Assembly (NCBI GenBank): GCA_019022495.1
Contig: JAFEKR010000002.1
Location: 5,952,001 to 6,016,000 of the forward strand
Direction of reading: 5' to 3'
Length of the DNA: 64,000 nt
Source of the DNA: Epichloe hybrida
Taxonomy: Eukaryota; Ascomycota; Sordariomycetes; Hypocreales; Clavicipitaceae
Shown one piece after another: positions 21,357 through 31,956 of this stretch. Under the pieces are notes generated by a model. That model saw only the letters and a program-made list of their open reading frames with translations. It had not been told where the DNA came from and did no database searches. The translations under genes were made by a program, and so were the position numbers. Position 1 is the stretch's first letter; each line of letters begins with the position of its first letter.

Positions 21357-23522
21357 TTAGTTCTTGCCTCTAACGCTCGCCTTCTTCTTTCTCATCAGCC
21401 TTTTTCGTGCGATAAGCCTCTGTTTCATGTCTTCGGCGTTGTCCTGCTTTGGGTCATTGTCACCATTGTTCTCTCGTTGGGGGCCTTTTTGATGACTTCT
21501 GGGGGCTCTCCCACGCTGTTGCCTTTGTTGCAAATCCCGGTCGGCAGTCTCAGTAGTCCGCAATCCCACATTCTTCCGCTCTTGGTATATTTGAGTCGAC
21601 TTCTCCTCAGCAGCACGTCTTCTCTGGATAACATTCGCGTTCTCAATGGAAAACTCTACAACGAGTCGCTGTTTTCTCCCCTTTTCATCCTGCAGTTGAT
21701 GACCGTTCAAGTAACGCAGCCCCATCAGTGCCCAATGATGAGATGTGTACTCAATGAACCCATATCCTCGGCTCTTACCAGCGCCGCTCTTTTCATCAAC
21801 TTTAGATCCCTGATTGCTTTCGAAAACCACTTTGGCCTGCCGTACAATTCCTTTGCCTTTCATTTTTCGTTGGCGTTCTTTTTCTTTGGCATCTTTGCCG
21901 TCTCGAGCATTCTCTTCCTTGGAAAGAGGCTGTCGACGACCCTCCTTCACATCGATTGCAAAGCCAACTATAGCTTTTCTCGCTAGCTCCTTCATCTCCT
22001 TCGACCCAAAATTGCGCGGGATGTTTCTCAATGCCAGACGTGTCAAGGACACATGCAGACTAGGGTTGCTTTGAATCAGTTTTTTTCGCTGCGCAGCACT
22101 AGCCTGTCGCATCTGAATTTCAGAAGGACTCAATAAGTCAAACAAAGGCAATCCGCGGTTGATGGCACCTTCAGACAGAAGATAAAGTCTGCGCTTATCC
22201 TTTTCTCGCCGCTTTGCGAGTGAGTTATCAGCAAGATTAGCCGCTTCTGCTTTGTTCACAGCTTGGGCAACTTGAAGAAGACGCCCATCCAGCGTGTATC
22301 TTCCTGTTGGGTCGGCGTTTTCATCCAAAAGAAGAGATGGCTTTGAACCAGAAGCTGAAGCTTTAGGGCGAGGTGCTTCCTTGACGCAATTTTTAGCATC
22401 TGACTCACGCACAAAGCAGACGAAGCCAGTACCAGCCGCTTTTTCCGTAACTTTGTCAAACACGACACGGGCATACCTCACAGCACCAAAATGCGAGAAA
22501 AATACCTTCAGTTGCTCATCTGTCGTGGTAAAGGGAAGATTGCGAATAAAGACGGTGGAAGTATTGTCTGTAGTTTTCTTGGTAGAGGAATGTTCGTCCT
22601 TTTCTGTTTCATCCTTCTGCTCTTCCTCGTCCTCATCTTCCATATGTTGCATGTGATTTTTCATAAAATTCTCCAAATCCGCATTGAGTTCGCCATCTTG
22701 GTCCGTCTGAGGTTTTTTACCGCCCCAAGCCGATGCTGTATCGTTATTCTTGACAGAAGCGCCTTCGGTCTTGTCGTCCTCAGATGATTGACCAGCTTCT
22801 TCTTTATCCTGTTCTTTCTCGTGTTGCTCATCCCAAGTTGTTTTGTCCACAGCCCAATCAACTGCCAAAGTACGCCCATCAATCTCCTTGCCGTTTACAC
22901 CCTCCACAGCTTTTTCAGCATTCTTTTTGCCGCGAATCGTAACAAATCCGAAGCCTCTAAGCCTTCCGTTCTTTCGAGGCAAGTCAGCATATTTGACCTT
23001 GCCGTAACTTCTGAAAAGTTGAGATAGCTGCTCGGAGGTTTTAATGCTCCAAGGCAAGTTTCGAACGATCAGCTTCGGTGGTTTTTGAGCCTCCTCTCTG
23101 GCTCGCTTCGAGGATGCCGCTTCATTGATAGCTTCGGCCGAACTTCGTTTTCGAGGTTCAGCTATATCAATCCGTATACGTTTGCCGTCCCACTCCGCCT
23201 TATCCAATTTCTTTTTCGCCGCAGTAGCATCATCGGCATCCGCTAATGTGACGAAGCCATAACCTTTAGATTCCTTCGTCTTTTGATCGACCACGACAAC
23301 AGCATGCTTGACCGGAAAGTGCTGTGAAAAAAAATCTGCTAGTGTCTCATTGTTGATGCCAGTTGGTAGTGATCGAACGAATAATGATCTGCGTTCCTCT
23401 AGCCGTGCCTTCTTTGTACTCTGGGCTGATTCAATCCCAGTGTCTTCGACAGTTAGTGGTGTAATTTCTTCACTTTCAGACCGTTGCCTTTTGCGCCCTT
23501 TAGTTAGAGAACCAGATCCCAT
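21357..23522 (-). CDS. NOP4: Nucleolar RNA-binding protein NOP4 (RBM28 family)
   Basis: A single exon of 721 codons. Nop4 is a four-RRM nucleolar protein needed for 60S ribosomal subunit assembly and 27S pre-rRNA processing. RRM1 begins at about residue 45 (RSLFVRSLP, with GYGFVTL), RRM2 at about 149 (KLIVRNLPW, with GFGFVTI), RRM3 at about 322 (STVFIRNLPF, with GTGFVCFV) and RRM4 at about 495-626 (RLALRNIPRNF, with RGYGFIEY and a long insertion). Acidic linkers separate RRM2 from RRM3 (about 238-310), and the C-terminus is strongly basic (KRLMRKKKASVRGKN), fitting nucleolar location. Length and RRM order match the family. It diverges from CND3 across 427 bp that contain a TTATCTTATC-CACGTG element. 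Confidence 0.93.
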   Translation of the reverse strand: MGSGSLTKGRKRQRSESEEITPLTVEDTGIESAQSTKKARLEERRSLFVRSLPTGINNETLADFFSQHFPVKHAVVVVDQKTKESKGYGFVTLADADDATAAKKKLDKAEWDGKRIRIDIAEPRKRSSAEAINEAASSKRAREEAQKPPKLIVRNLPWSIKTSEQLSQLFRSYGKVKYADLPRKNGRLRGFGFVTIRGKKNAEKAVEGVNGKEIDGRTLAVDWAVDKTTWDEQHEKEQDKEEAGQSSEDDKTEGASVKNNDTASAWGGKKPQTDQDGELNADLENFMKNHMQHMEDEDEEEQKDETEKDEHSSTKKTTDNTSTVFIRNLPFTTTDEQLKVFFSHFGAVRYARVVFDKVTEKAAGTGFVCFVRESDAKNCVKEAPRPKASASGSKPSLLLDENADPTGRYTLDGRLLQVAQAVNKAEAANLADNSLAKRREKDKRRLYLLSEGAINRGLPLFDLLSPSEIQMRQASAAQRKKLIQSNPSLHVSLTRLALRNIPRNFGSKEMKELARKAIVGFAIDVKEGRRQPLSKEENARDGKDAKEKERQRKMKGKGIVRQAKVVFESNQGSKVDEKSGAGKSRGYGFIEYTSHHWALMGLRYLNGHQLQDEKGRKQRLVVEFSIENANVIQRRRAAEEKSTQIYQERKNVGLRTTETADRDLQQRQQRGRAPRSHQKGPQRENNGDNDPKQDNAEDMKQRLIARKRLMRKKKASVRGKN

Positions 23523-23678
23523 TGTATATGATCTCGTAGCTGCGCTATATTGTTTGGTACGAATACAGCTTTTGGAAGAACTTGGTGTTCGAGCAATTCA
23601 AGTCGAGGAATTGGCAACAGCTTTTCCCGTGGACCAAAAAAAAAGTTCAACCAACACAAACAGGGGTCTGTTGTTTCG

Positions 23679-23696
23679 TTATCTTATCGCACGTGA
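23679..23696 (+). promoter_or_regulatory. Composite TTATCTTATC + CACGTGA element
   Basis: TTATCTTATC at 23679-23688 is followed one base later by CACGTGA (23690-23696) and then CAGG. It is about 157 bp upstream of NOP4 and 254 bp upstream of CND3. A near-identical arrangement lies at 37334-37351. Confidence 0.5.
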
Positions 23697-23771
23697 CAGG
23701 AAGAGGGGATGTGTCTACTCCGTGAGTTCGCTCAGACACTAAGCCGTATCTGGAATATTATTGACATTAAA

Positions 23772-23825
23772 CGCGATTGTACAGTCCCACGCGATTGTAC
23801 AGTCCCACGCGATTGTACAGTCCCA
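23772..23825 (+). repeat. Three tandem 18-bp repeats carrying ACGCGA
   Basis: The unit CGCGATTGTACAGTCCCA is repeated exactly three times, and a fourth CGCGA follows at 23826. Each unit start completes ACGCGA, similar to MluI cell-cycle box variants. The repeats lie 125-178 bp upstream of the CND3 ATG. Confidence 0.85.
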
Positions 23826-23949
23826 CGCGACTGATATAAACAAGAGACTGAGGACCTTTCAACGTAGATGTGCCAACGATCCCCTCAACAGCAACACAAG
23901 CAGCGACAAATTGAAGGACCGAGTCGATGCCGTATTTCCCATAATATCG

Positions 23950-26900
23950 ATGCCTACACAAACTTTAGGCCGGTCGGCCAGAAAGTCAAACGCAACATCC
24001 AGAAAGCCATCGACCACAGCTCTTGATTCTCGCGGGTCAGTCGCATCGCGCGTGTCTTCAACAGCGGTCGAATATGTCGATACTCTAGAGACCGCACTAC
24101 GAACAAAACTTTGCGCTATTTTCCGCGATTCTCAGCGTACAACTGCAACACATCGAAAGCTCGCTGTGAATCTACGCAAGATTCATGAATCGTGCTGCTA
24201 CGAACCTGCCAAACCCAACAATGCTGCGCTGAACGAGTTTGACGAGGCAGCTTTCAACAGAGAGTTTGTGCGCTGTGTTCTGAGAATCATGCCAGTCAAA
24301 AAGTCAGAAAGCGCAGGAGAGAAGTGTATCAGATTTGTCGGCTTCTATCTGCGGCATGCACACGAGAAGGACAATGAGATCCTAGGAGATGTCGAGGCAG
24401 ATACAAGTCTGATGCCTGAAACGCCGAGCACAAGGCTCACCGCAGAGATTTTGGAGGAAGTCGTGCTTTTGATGACTGCCAAAGATAAATTCGTCAGATT
24501 TAGATCCACACAACTTATTTCACAAATCATAAACTCCCTGGACGCACTCGACGATGACCTCTTTCAAAAGCTTCGTCACGCACTATTGAAGAGAATACGT
24601 GACAAGGAGGCTATGGTACGATCTCAAGCGGTACTTGGCCTCGGTCGCCTTGCAGGCAATCTGGCTGAAGGATGCACAAACTCAGACGACAGTGATGGCG
24701 ATCAGGGCACGGATTTGCTAGGCAAGCTTTTGGAGGTCATGCAAAATGATCCTAGCGCGGAGGTACGGCGCTCTTTGCTAGTCAATCTCCCTATTCTTCC
24801 GAATACTTTGCCATTCTTGTTAGAGAGAGCCCGAGACAAAGATTCTGCCACTCGCAGAGCAGTCTACGCCCGCTTGTTGCCTGCGTTGGGCGATTTCAGA
24901 CATTTGTCTCTTTCTATGAGAGAGAAACTTCTGCGATGGGGACTCCGTGATAGGGATGAAAACGTTCGCAAAGCGGCAGGGAGACTGTTTAGAGAACGAT
25001 GGATTGCAGATTGCGCTGGTGTGACCCAGCAAGATGACGGGGTCCCGACAGAAGCAGCCCCAGTCAGTTTCGAAGGTTTGCTTGAATTACTCGAGCGTAT
25101 TGACGTGATCAACTCGGGTGTCGAGAATGGGGTCGCTCTCGAGGCGATGAATGGCTTCTGGGAGGGTCGACCCGATTATAGAGATGCTGTCACCTTGGAT
25201 GATCATTTCTGGGAGACGCTGTCCGCCGAGTCCGTTTTCATGGCACGAAGCTTCAATAGCTTCTGCCGCAGTGAGGGTAACGGTCGATATGAGTCGCTGG
25301 TGGAAGAAAAACTGCCCGAAGTGACAAAGCTTGCTTTCTACTTGGAGCGTTATATGCACGCTCTCGTTGAAGCTCTTAAGAGGATCAATCAGCAAGGCGC
25401 TGAAGAGGAGGAGGAAGAAGAAGAGCAAACCGTCGAGCAAGAATTCATAATCGAACAAATGCTTCACATCGCGCTCACACTCGATTACTCCGATGAGGTC
25501 GGTCGGAGGAAGATGTTTACCTTGCTACGACAATCCCTATCCATCCCGGACCTTCCAGACGAAGTGACTAAGCTCACCGTGGAGGTATTGCGGTATATTT
25601 GTGCTCCAGACGCAGCTGGGGAGCGTGAGTTCTGCAGCATCGTGCTTGAATCAGTGGCGGACGTCCATGACACAATCGTTGATGATCCTCCTCCAGACGA
25701 TATCGATGACAGCTTCCATTCTGCCAGATCAGAAATGAGCCGTGGGAGCACGTCCTCCAACGATTTTAAGCGCGGTCAGAGCGTGGAACTTAGCGAGGAA
25801 GACGCTCGAGAGAAGGCTGTTAGGGAGATTGTCGTCAACATGAAGTGCCTGCACATCGTTCAGTGTATGCTGACACACGTCGCGGGAAATCTGAAGGACA
25901 ATCCCGATCTGGTCTCGATGCTGAATAATCTTGTGGTTCCTGCAGTGCGAAGCCATGAAGCCCCAGTACGAGAAAAGGGGCTCGTGTGTCTTGGTTTGTG
26001 TGCTCTGCTGGATCGATCACTAGCCGAAGAAAACTTGGGACTGTTCATCCATTTCTTCAACAAAGGCCACACTGCTCTACAAATCACAGCGCTGCATATT
26101 TTGACAGACATTCTAAATGTGCACGGCTATCAGCTCATGTCGTCCGCCCCGGGACTGCTAAAGGTCTACATAAAAGCTGTCAAAGGAGGACCAAAAGCTC
26201 CGGAAGTTCAGGCTGCAGCCGTCGTGGCTGCCTCGAAGTTGCTGCTTGGCAGGGTTGTTAGCGAGGAAGAAGCTTGCGAGGAGCTTCTAAAGGCTCTGGT
26301 TGTCGCTTACTTCGACCCAGCCTCCGCAACAAATCAACCTGTCAGGCAAGCATTGAACTATTTTCTCCCTGTGTTCTCTTACTCTCGCGCAGCTAATCAA
26401 GATCTGATGCGGGCCATCTCGTTGCAGGCTTTACATTCTCTGCTCAACCTGAGGGAGGGACTGGAAGACGACGACGTTGACGTTGAAGAGGACATGGTTA
26501 GCATGACCGCGATTGGTGCCTGCCTGGTTGACTGGACCGATCCACGCAAATGCTATACGCCTGGCGTAGCTTTGGATTCTGAGAAGAAGAATGTCAATGG
26601 TGATGTTCACCTTCAATTCGGACAGGACATAATTGAGAAACTGCGAGGCAACATCAGCAGTAAGTGTATCATAAATCTGACGAGCGCGCAGGCTTACACT
26701 GACCATTTTTTTTAGAAGAGGAGAAGAAACTAGTGGCTGGGCTACTTGGCAAGCTACACGTATCATCATCATCCTCTGATGTCAAGATTCGCGACTTGTA
26801 TGCCGCCGTTAGTGAGGCTGTCCAGGATGGCCTCGTCAGCGACGCTACCAGCCGCAACTCATTGTACAAGATTCATGTCAGTTTGGGCAAGATTGTCAAC

Positions 26901-27122
26901 AGCATGAACGACCAGCAGCAATCCAACAGACGTACTAGCCGTAGTGTGTCCGTCAATATGGAAAGACAGCCTACCGAAGAGAGGACAATCGTGGAGGAAC
27001 CGAAGATCAAGGAGGAAGACTTTGATGACAGCGACGAGGGCACCGTTGTGCTAAAGCAAGAGAGGGATTCTTCAGCCGGAGACTTCTCACAACATGACGA
27101 CACTAAGATGAGTGGTGTGTGA
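23950..27122 (+). CDS. CND3: Condensin complex subunit 3 (CND3/YCG1, CAP-G)
   Basis: Two exons, 23950-26659 and 26716-27122, give 1038 codons plus stop. The intron uses GTAAGT and TTTTTTTAG and is read by A|AA joining into Lys, after which the frame continues KEEKKLVAGLLGKL. The ATG at 23950 (MPTQTLGRSARKS) is the first usable one; the open frame upstream has no ATG and holds the 18-bp repeats. Condensin I compacts mitotic chromosomes; this HEAT-repeat subunit joins the kleisin Brn1/Cnd2 and binds DNA. HEAT repeats run through about residues 70-830, for example VRSQAVLGLGRLAGN and VRRSLLVNLPILPNTLP. An acidic stretch (EEEEEEEEQ, about 484) and a Ser-rich linker (about 590-620) interrupt them. 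The C-terminus is acidic and disordered. Confidence 0.93.
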
Positions 27123-27358
27123 ATGTGCACGGTAATGAAGTAACTGGAAATTTAGTGCAGTCTGATGATGTGAAGGCTTTATTTTGATGGTAATGAGAGG
27201 ATAACATTCGGCCCAATTATGGAAAGTACATAGTCAGATTGGAGAAATAGTTTTGAATGCATTCATCGACTTCAACTCCGTAATTCGAAATTGAACAGCT
27301 CCTCGTCATGTTGCAACTGACTAATCTGGACACTTGAGCAATGTCACAGCAGAGCACT

Positions 27359-30321
27359 CTATGACGCTATGGATTTAGCTGTACCAAGCGCAAAGAGCAG
27401 ACTGCCTAAGCCAATGTTTATTGCCAAATGTTGTCCAAGGCTCCACGCCATACAATAGAGATATTTGGGCGAGAAAACCGTCCATACAAAGAGATGTGTC
27501 CTTAGAGCAGCGCAGGCAGCCATGACGAATGCTACGCTCGTCGTTGTGAAAAACGTCAAAAGAACAAAGTGAAGTCGCAAAACATCTCGCTGACCCTGCT
27601 TGTATTGTTGCAGGAGGAATAGATTCGTGGCAAATACCCAAAAAATAGGCACAGCCCAGTTGCTTATAAATGTAAGCATGCCAACTACGACGACGTTGAA
27701 GCCACTAATGCCGTTGTAGGCACTGGACAGATCAACGGACGAAATAGCATTCGAGCCTCCAGATGCGAAAAATGATGCGTACTGGAGCAGAATTGAAGTC
27801 GTGGAGATTTCGGCGACCGTGAGTTTGGAAGTAGCTAAGCACCGGAAAAGGATTGTCGATAAGAACAAGAGAGGAATATTTGTGGCGCGAGATTGTGTCA
27901 TGGCCAGAATGGTATGAGCATGATGAACAATTTCCGCTAATGTTTATGTCAGAACATCGGTATCAACAGGAGCAAAGAGGAATGTGCTTACCTGAAGACG
28001 TGGCCCTTGCTCCACCTTTGCGAGCCTGATAAACGGCAAAGCATGCCACCATTGTAAGGAGCACAAAAACCACACGAGCTCGTGAGAGTAGTGATCGCCC
28101 ATGGAATGTGTTGTTTAGTTTCTTTGCAAAACCGGTGACAAGTTCTGGAGCATCCTCGGCTGTGAACGCTAATTTGAAGGCGAAGGCAGACGATGCGAGG
28201 ACGGACGTAACGGACGTCACAGCTATGCAGGGCATGTCGTGTATGCTTGACATGAGTTGGATAGAAGCTACAACGTATGTAATGATGACCAAACCCCAAA
28301 GAAGAAGCGGATTTGGTGAAATGAATGATTTGACAACGTCTGGCTCACCCGTGAATTTTTGGCCAGTTTGATTCCAGCTTCTAATCAGGCGGATGACACC
28401 GAGACAGATTAGATATCTCACGCCACTGAAGACGCTTTCGCTCCTGGAAAATTGAATCAGTTGTGGAACGTTTCTCAACAGAGTTGACATGTTGTGATTA
28501 CCTTTGCATGGAAGTAATACCCAGAAAAGCTATCCACAGGGTTGATGACCAGTACCAAAAATGTTGTTCCTCCTCGACAAAGCTGCTGGCAAACATCATC
28601 ATTCCGTACAGCCCAGTGATCGTCAACATTGGCCATGTCGCCACCTGGCTGCGTTTGATGAGAGGCAACATAGTCGCAATGCTGCATGCGACTGCACATA
28701 CAGCCAGGCCTTGGCCCAGCGCTAGCTTGAAAAGATCGTAGTCGGAGGCCATGCTACTCATCAAGCCCTGTGCGTTCCGAAGCCATGACAACATTCCGTT
28801 GAGCCAGGTTTGGTCTATTGTGTGGACGTCGAGCATATCATCAGCTTGTTTGATCAGTCGCTGCCACTCACACGCCAATTCATTTATGTCTGTCGTATCC
28901 AGGGAGCATGGGTCGCTCTCGCCGCTTAGCTCAAACTTTTCAATGCCGAATGTAGCCATGACGATGCCAAGAATCTGCTTGGCATTTCGGACAAGAATTT
29001 GAACATGGTCCAGCGGGGAAGTCCAGAGGGTTAGAAACTCGGGGATAAAAGCGCCCAAATTGTTCTTGGAAACAGGAATGCCGAGCAACGCTGCAATGGT
29101 AGGCGCAATGTCTGATTGCTCAACCCTTGCATAATAATCAAAGTCGTCTTTAGGCTCTACTGGCGCGTAGAACTTCGGAAGCTTGCCTTTGAACTTTGGT
29201 GACATGAAGACTAACGCAGGAGATGTCTCGCCTGGTGATGAAGCACCGTGATTTCCCGCGTCATTCATGCCATGATCTCCACAGAGGACAAGCAAGGTAG
29301 ATTTCAAATGATCTTTAGAATCGATAGCTTCATAGATTGATCGGACAATGCCATCCATCTCACGCTGTTTCGGGGCCATGTTGCTACTACAGGTTGGTTA
29401 GTAACCGGTCTTCACGATGATGAAAGAAACACGATTCATTCTTGCCTTCGAGGTCCAGATTTGTGACCAATATGATCCAAACCTAAGTAATGTAGTACCA
29501 TGAGGCCCCAATCTTTGTTTTCTAGCTCAGGGACAATGTTCCGCGTCACATTGTTGTCAACCTCGGTGAAATCCTACAAATTCTCTCGTCAGTGATTGTG
29601 CCGCAACAAGCAATACATGAAGAAGCGTGTGGCAGACTGACAGAAACGAAAAAGCTTGTTGTGCCATCATGACGATCAAATGTTTCGGGAAATAATTTTA
29701 GCCAAGTGTCATCGCCAAATAGCAGTAGTTTGCCCTTTTTGGCTTCTCTGATTTGGGCAAGCCAGGTATCTTGAGCGGCAAGGGTAGATGACGTATCTGC
29801 TTCGTTGAAATTCAGGATGAGGTCGACAAATGACGGGATTGAGCCAGTAGTCATTGCTTTCAGTCTCGGCATGGTCACTGTCGGTGACCGGGCATTTGCC
29901 GTGAAAGGCATGGCAAGGCCGTCACGAATGAGGCTACATTCGATGAAGCAATGAGTGAGTAATTCAACGAATGCTCTGAACGAAAATTTCTCGAATTACC
30001 TTTGCGTGTATGCAAACCCTGACTCTTGCGAGAAAACGAAGTCACTATGATACTATCAGCGATGTTGGACCGGTTGAGGCCTGTCTCATGGATGATTAAG
30101 ATTGACCTTCTTAGGGCGTCCACAACCATAAACACCAACTTGTCAAATGGTGCGTTTGGAGGATCGCCATAGTTCAATGTCTCGAAACGTGCGAGACCAG
30201 GAAGAAGGGGCTTGTATGGAAAGAAACCAATACCGAAGACAAGAATCGACAACGGTAGTAAAAGGTTGGCGATGATCATTAAAATGGCATTAGGCCTCTT
30301 TTTGCCAGTACTCGGTCCCAT
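27359..30321 (-). CDS. LAS21: GPI ethanolamine phosphate transferase 2 (LAS21/GPI7)
   Basis: Seven exons on the minus strand: 30321-30107, 30044-30000, 29933-29642, 29573-29446, 29383-28502, 28443-27992 and 27936-27359; 863 codons plus stop with all phases consistent. The enzyme adds ethanolamine phosphate to the second mannose of GPI anchors in the ER. Evidence: an N-terminal signal anchor (about 14-33), the alkaline-phosphatase-like lumenal domain with VFMVVDALRSDF (about 63-74), MPRLKAMTTG and CGDHGMNDAGNHGASSPGET (metal-binding), then at least eight C-terminal membrane helices. Intron 4 (29445-29384) starts with GC rather than GT (AAG|GCAAGA) and has a perfect TACTAAC-type branch site; reading it as an intron gives HIGHKSGPRSNMAPKQ, as in the family. 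Gpi7 rather than Mcd4 or Gpi13 is judged from length and motif wording. Confidence 0.92.
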
Positions 30322-30781
30322 GACTGTATTCGTGCCTCTGAGCAGCTACCAACGACTGGTAAATTTGACGCGTCGATCGAGCACCAGATCTTATCAGAAA
30401 TGCCTTGAGTGGGTGGATTGGAGGGCCTCAGGAAAAGGCAACTCCGTGTTCTTTCATTCTTTTCCTCTGGGCATCCGGGTAGAGTACCTGAATATACATA
30501 TTCCCATTTGCTCGTTGTTGTAACCTGATGGTTGTGTCCAGGGGTTTAACAGCATGGCACCTACATACGCCACTGGGTCCACTTGGGATAACTGGATCCG
30601 CAACATGGAGATGACAGTACACAAAACGCAAGTGTCTCAGATAATGTATCATCGAACTTGACTCTTCTTCTAAAGTAGAAGAAAAAAATTGCTTCCCGAA
30701 CGCCATTCCTATCCCTTTAATGTTCCCCAAAAATCCCCTTAGAATACTATCTCTCTCCCACCGCCCCTATTTTGCTAGTTG
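30322..30781. other. Intergenic: LAS21 promoter / DUF2423 3' flank
   Basis: A 460 bp spacer between two minus-strand genes. No further gene or clear motif is supported. Confidence 0.5.
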
Positions 30782-31285
30782 TCACTTGGAGAACTTCTTC
30801 TTCTTGGCACAGAGTCTGTCGCTATATTTCTTAAAGACAATGCCGGACTTCTTCTGCTTCCTCTTATCCACACGCTTCTTTCCGATCCGAAACTTCGTTG
30901 ACTTGGAGTCTATATCCATAGCTAAACAATTATCTTTGTTAGCGTCATCTTTTGCCAGTGTCAAGGTTGTCAGATGATCAGCGTGTCATCAGCGCCGTGT
31001 CCGTCGTCGATCTTTGCTGCGGCACTGTCCTCCACTATATTCGCTGCCACAAGATGGTTAACGCATGCTCAATGCAAAACACGCTGTCTCGTGCTGAAAG
31101 CAGGAAGTCCCAGGCTACTCACCGTCCATATTCGTGTCGGAAGACTCGGGCTTTGGCTGTTTGGCCAGCTCCAACAGCTTCGCAGACAGCCGGTCATTGC
31201 GGGCAGCCTCGGCAGGACTGAACACCTTGGCATACAATCGCCGGTTGTTCTCTTTCTTGGAGCTAGACCTCGCACTTTTGGCCAT
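30782..31285 (-). CDS. DUF2423 / LLP-homolog small basic nucleolar protein
   Basis: Two exons, 31285-31123 and 30921-30782, give 100 codons plus stop; the 201-nt intron has donor GTGAGT and acceptor TTTAG. The product starts MAKSARSSSKKENNRRLYAK, continues VFSPAEAARNDRLSAKLLEL, and ends with a Lys-rich block (KKRVDKRKQKKSG, then CAKKKKFSK). This matches the small DUF2423 family (yeast YBL028C, animal LLPH), linked to nucleoli and large-subunit assembly. The role is inferred from that family. It diverges from the SUMO ligase gene, and the intervening region carries GATAAGATAAG. Confidence 0.88.
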
Positions 31286-31956
31286 TGTGAAGATTTGTCA
31301 TGGGCTCGCGACTGGTAAATTTGACTGGGTTGCCGCTACGGTAGCAAAACAAAGAATCGTGAGAGCATGAGAAAAAACATGGATAAGATAAGCCGATAGC
31401 CAGAGGCGTGGGCGTCGGCGTGGCCGCAGGCGGGCAGGGAATGTGGCGCAGTTCTCACTTCTCAGTTGGTTGCTTTTGGCGTTTGCAGGGCTGCACCACT
31501 GCAAATGCTGTTGGCTAAAGCTTGACGTCGCCGCCTGCTGTATCAACCTCAAATCACCTTTTTATTTCGTCGCTCTCACTTGCGCGATACTTGACCAACA
31601 TTTCCGACTTGTTTTGTACCCGAGCTGGAGCAGACAAACTTCGATTCCGCAAGCTGGTACTTTCGCCTCTGCACAACAACAGTTCATACTGGTCCCTCCT
31701 CCAAGATTCTTGCGCCGGCCCGGCGAAGCGGCTCAGTGACGTTGACTGTTGTCCCATATACACCGATTCTTCGCGACGGTGCAAGACTGGCAGGCTTGCG
31801 ACTCTCGGACGCGTCGACCGACCAAATTCTGTGGAATATTCGCCAGAGACGCTGGTCGCGCCGTCGTTGCCTTCTATGAACAACCGGAGGCGCATCTTGC
31901 ACTTTCTTTCAGCCCTCTGCGCTGCCAAGTCCTAGAGGACTGTGCTGCCGTCCACC
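31286..31956. promoter_or_regulatory. Divergent promoter region, DUF2423 / SUMO ligase
   Basis: A 671 bp noncoding stretch between divergent starts. Apart from the GATAAGATAAG motif, nothing specific was recognised. The SUMO ligase start has a strong Kozak context (CCACCATGG). Confidence 0.45.
31382..31392 (-). promoter_or_regulatory. GATAAGATAAG motif (TTATCTTATC on the other strand)
   Basis: The sequence GATAAGATAAG lies about 100 bp upstream of the DUF2423 start. It is the same 10-mer found upstream of NOP4/CND3 and ADE5,7/TRS33, but here without CACGTG. Confidence 0.45.

Noticed and set aside
23761..23949. Open frame extending CND3 upstream through the 18-bp repeats
   Set aside because: It has no ATG; the repeated IVQSHA peptide is a translation of promoter repeats, and the first ATG is at 23950.
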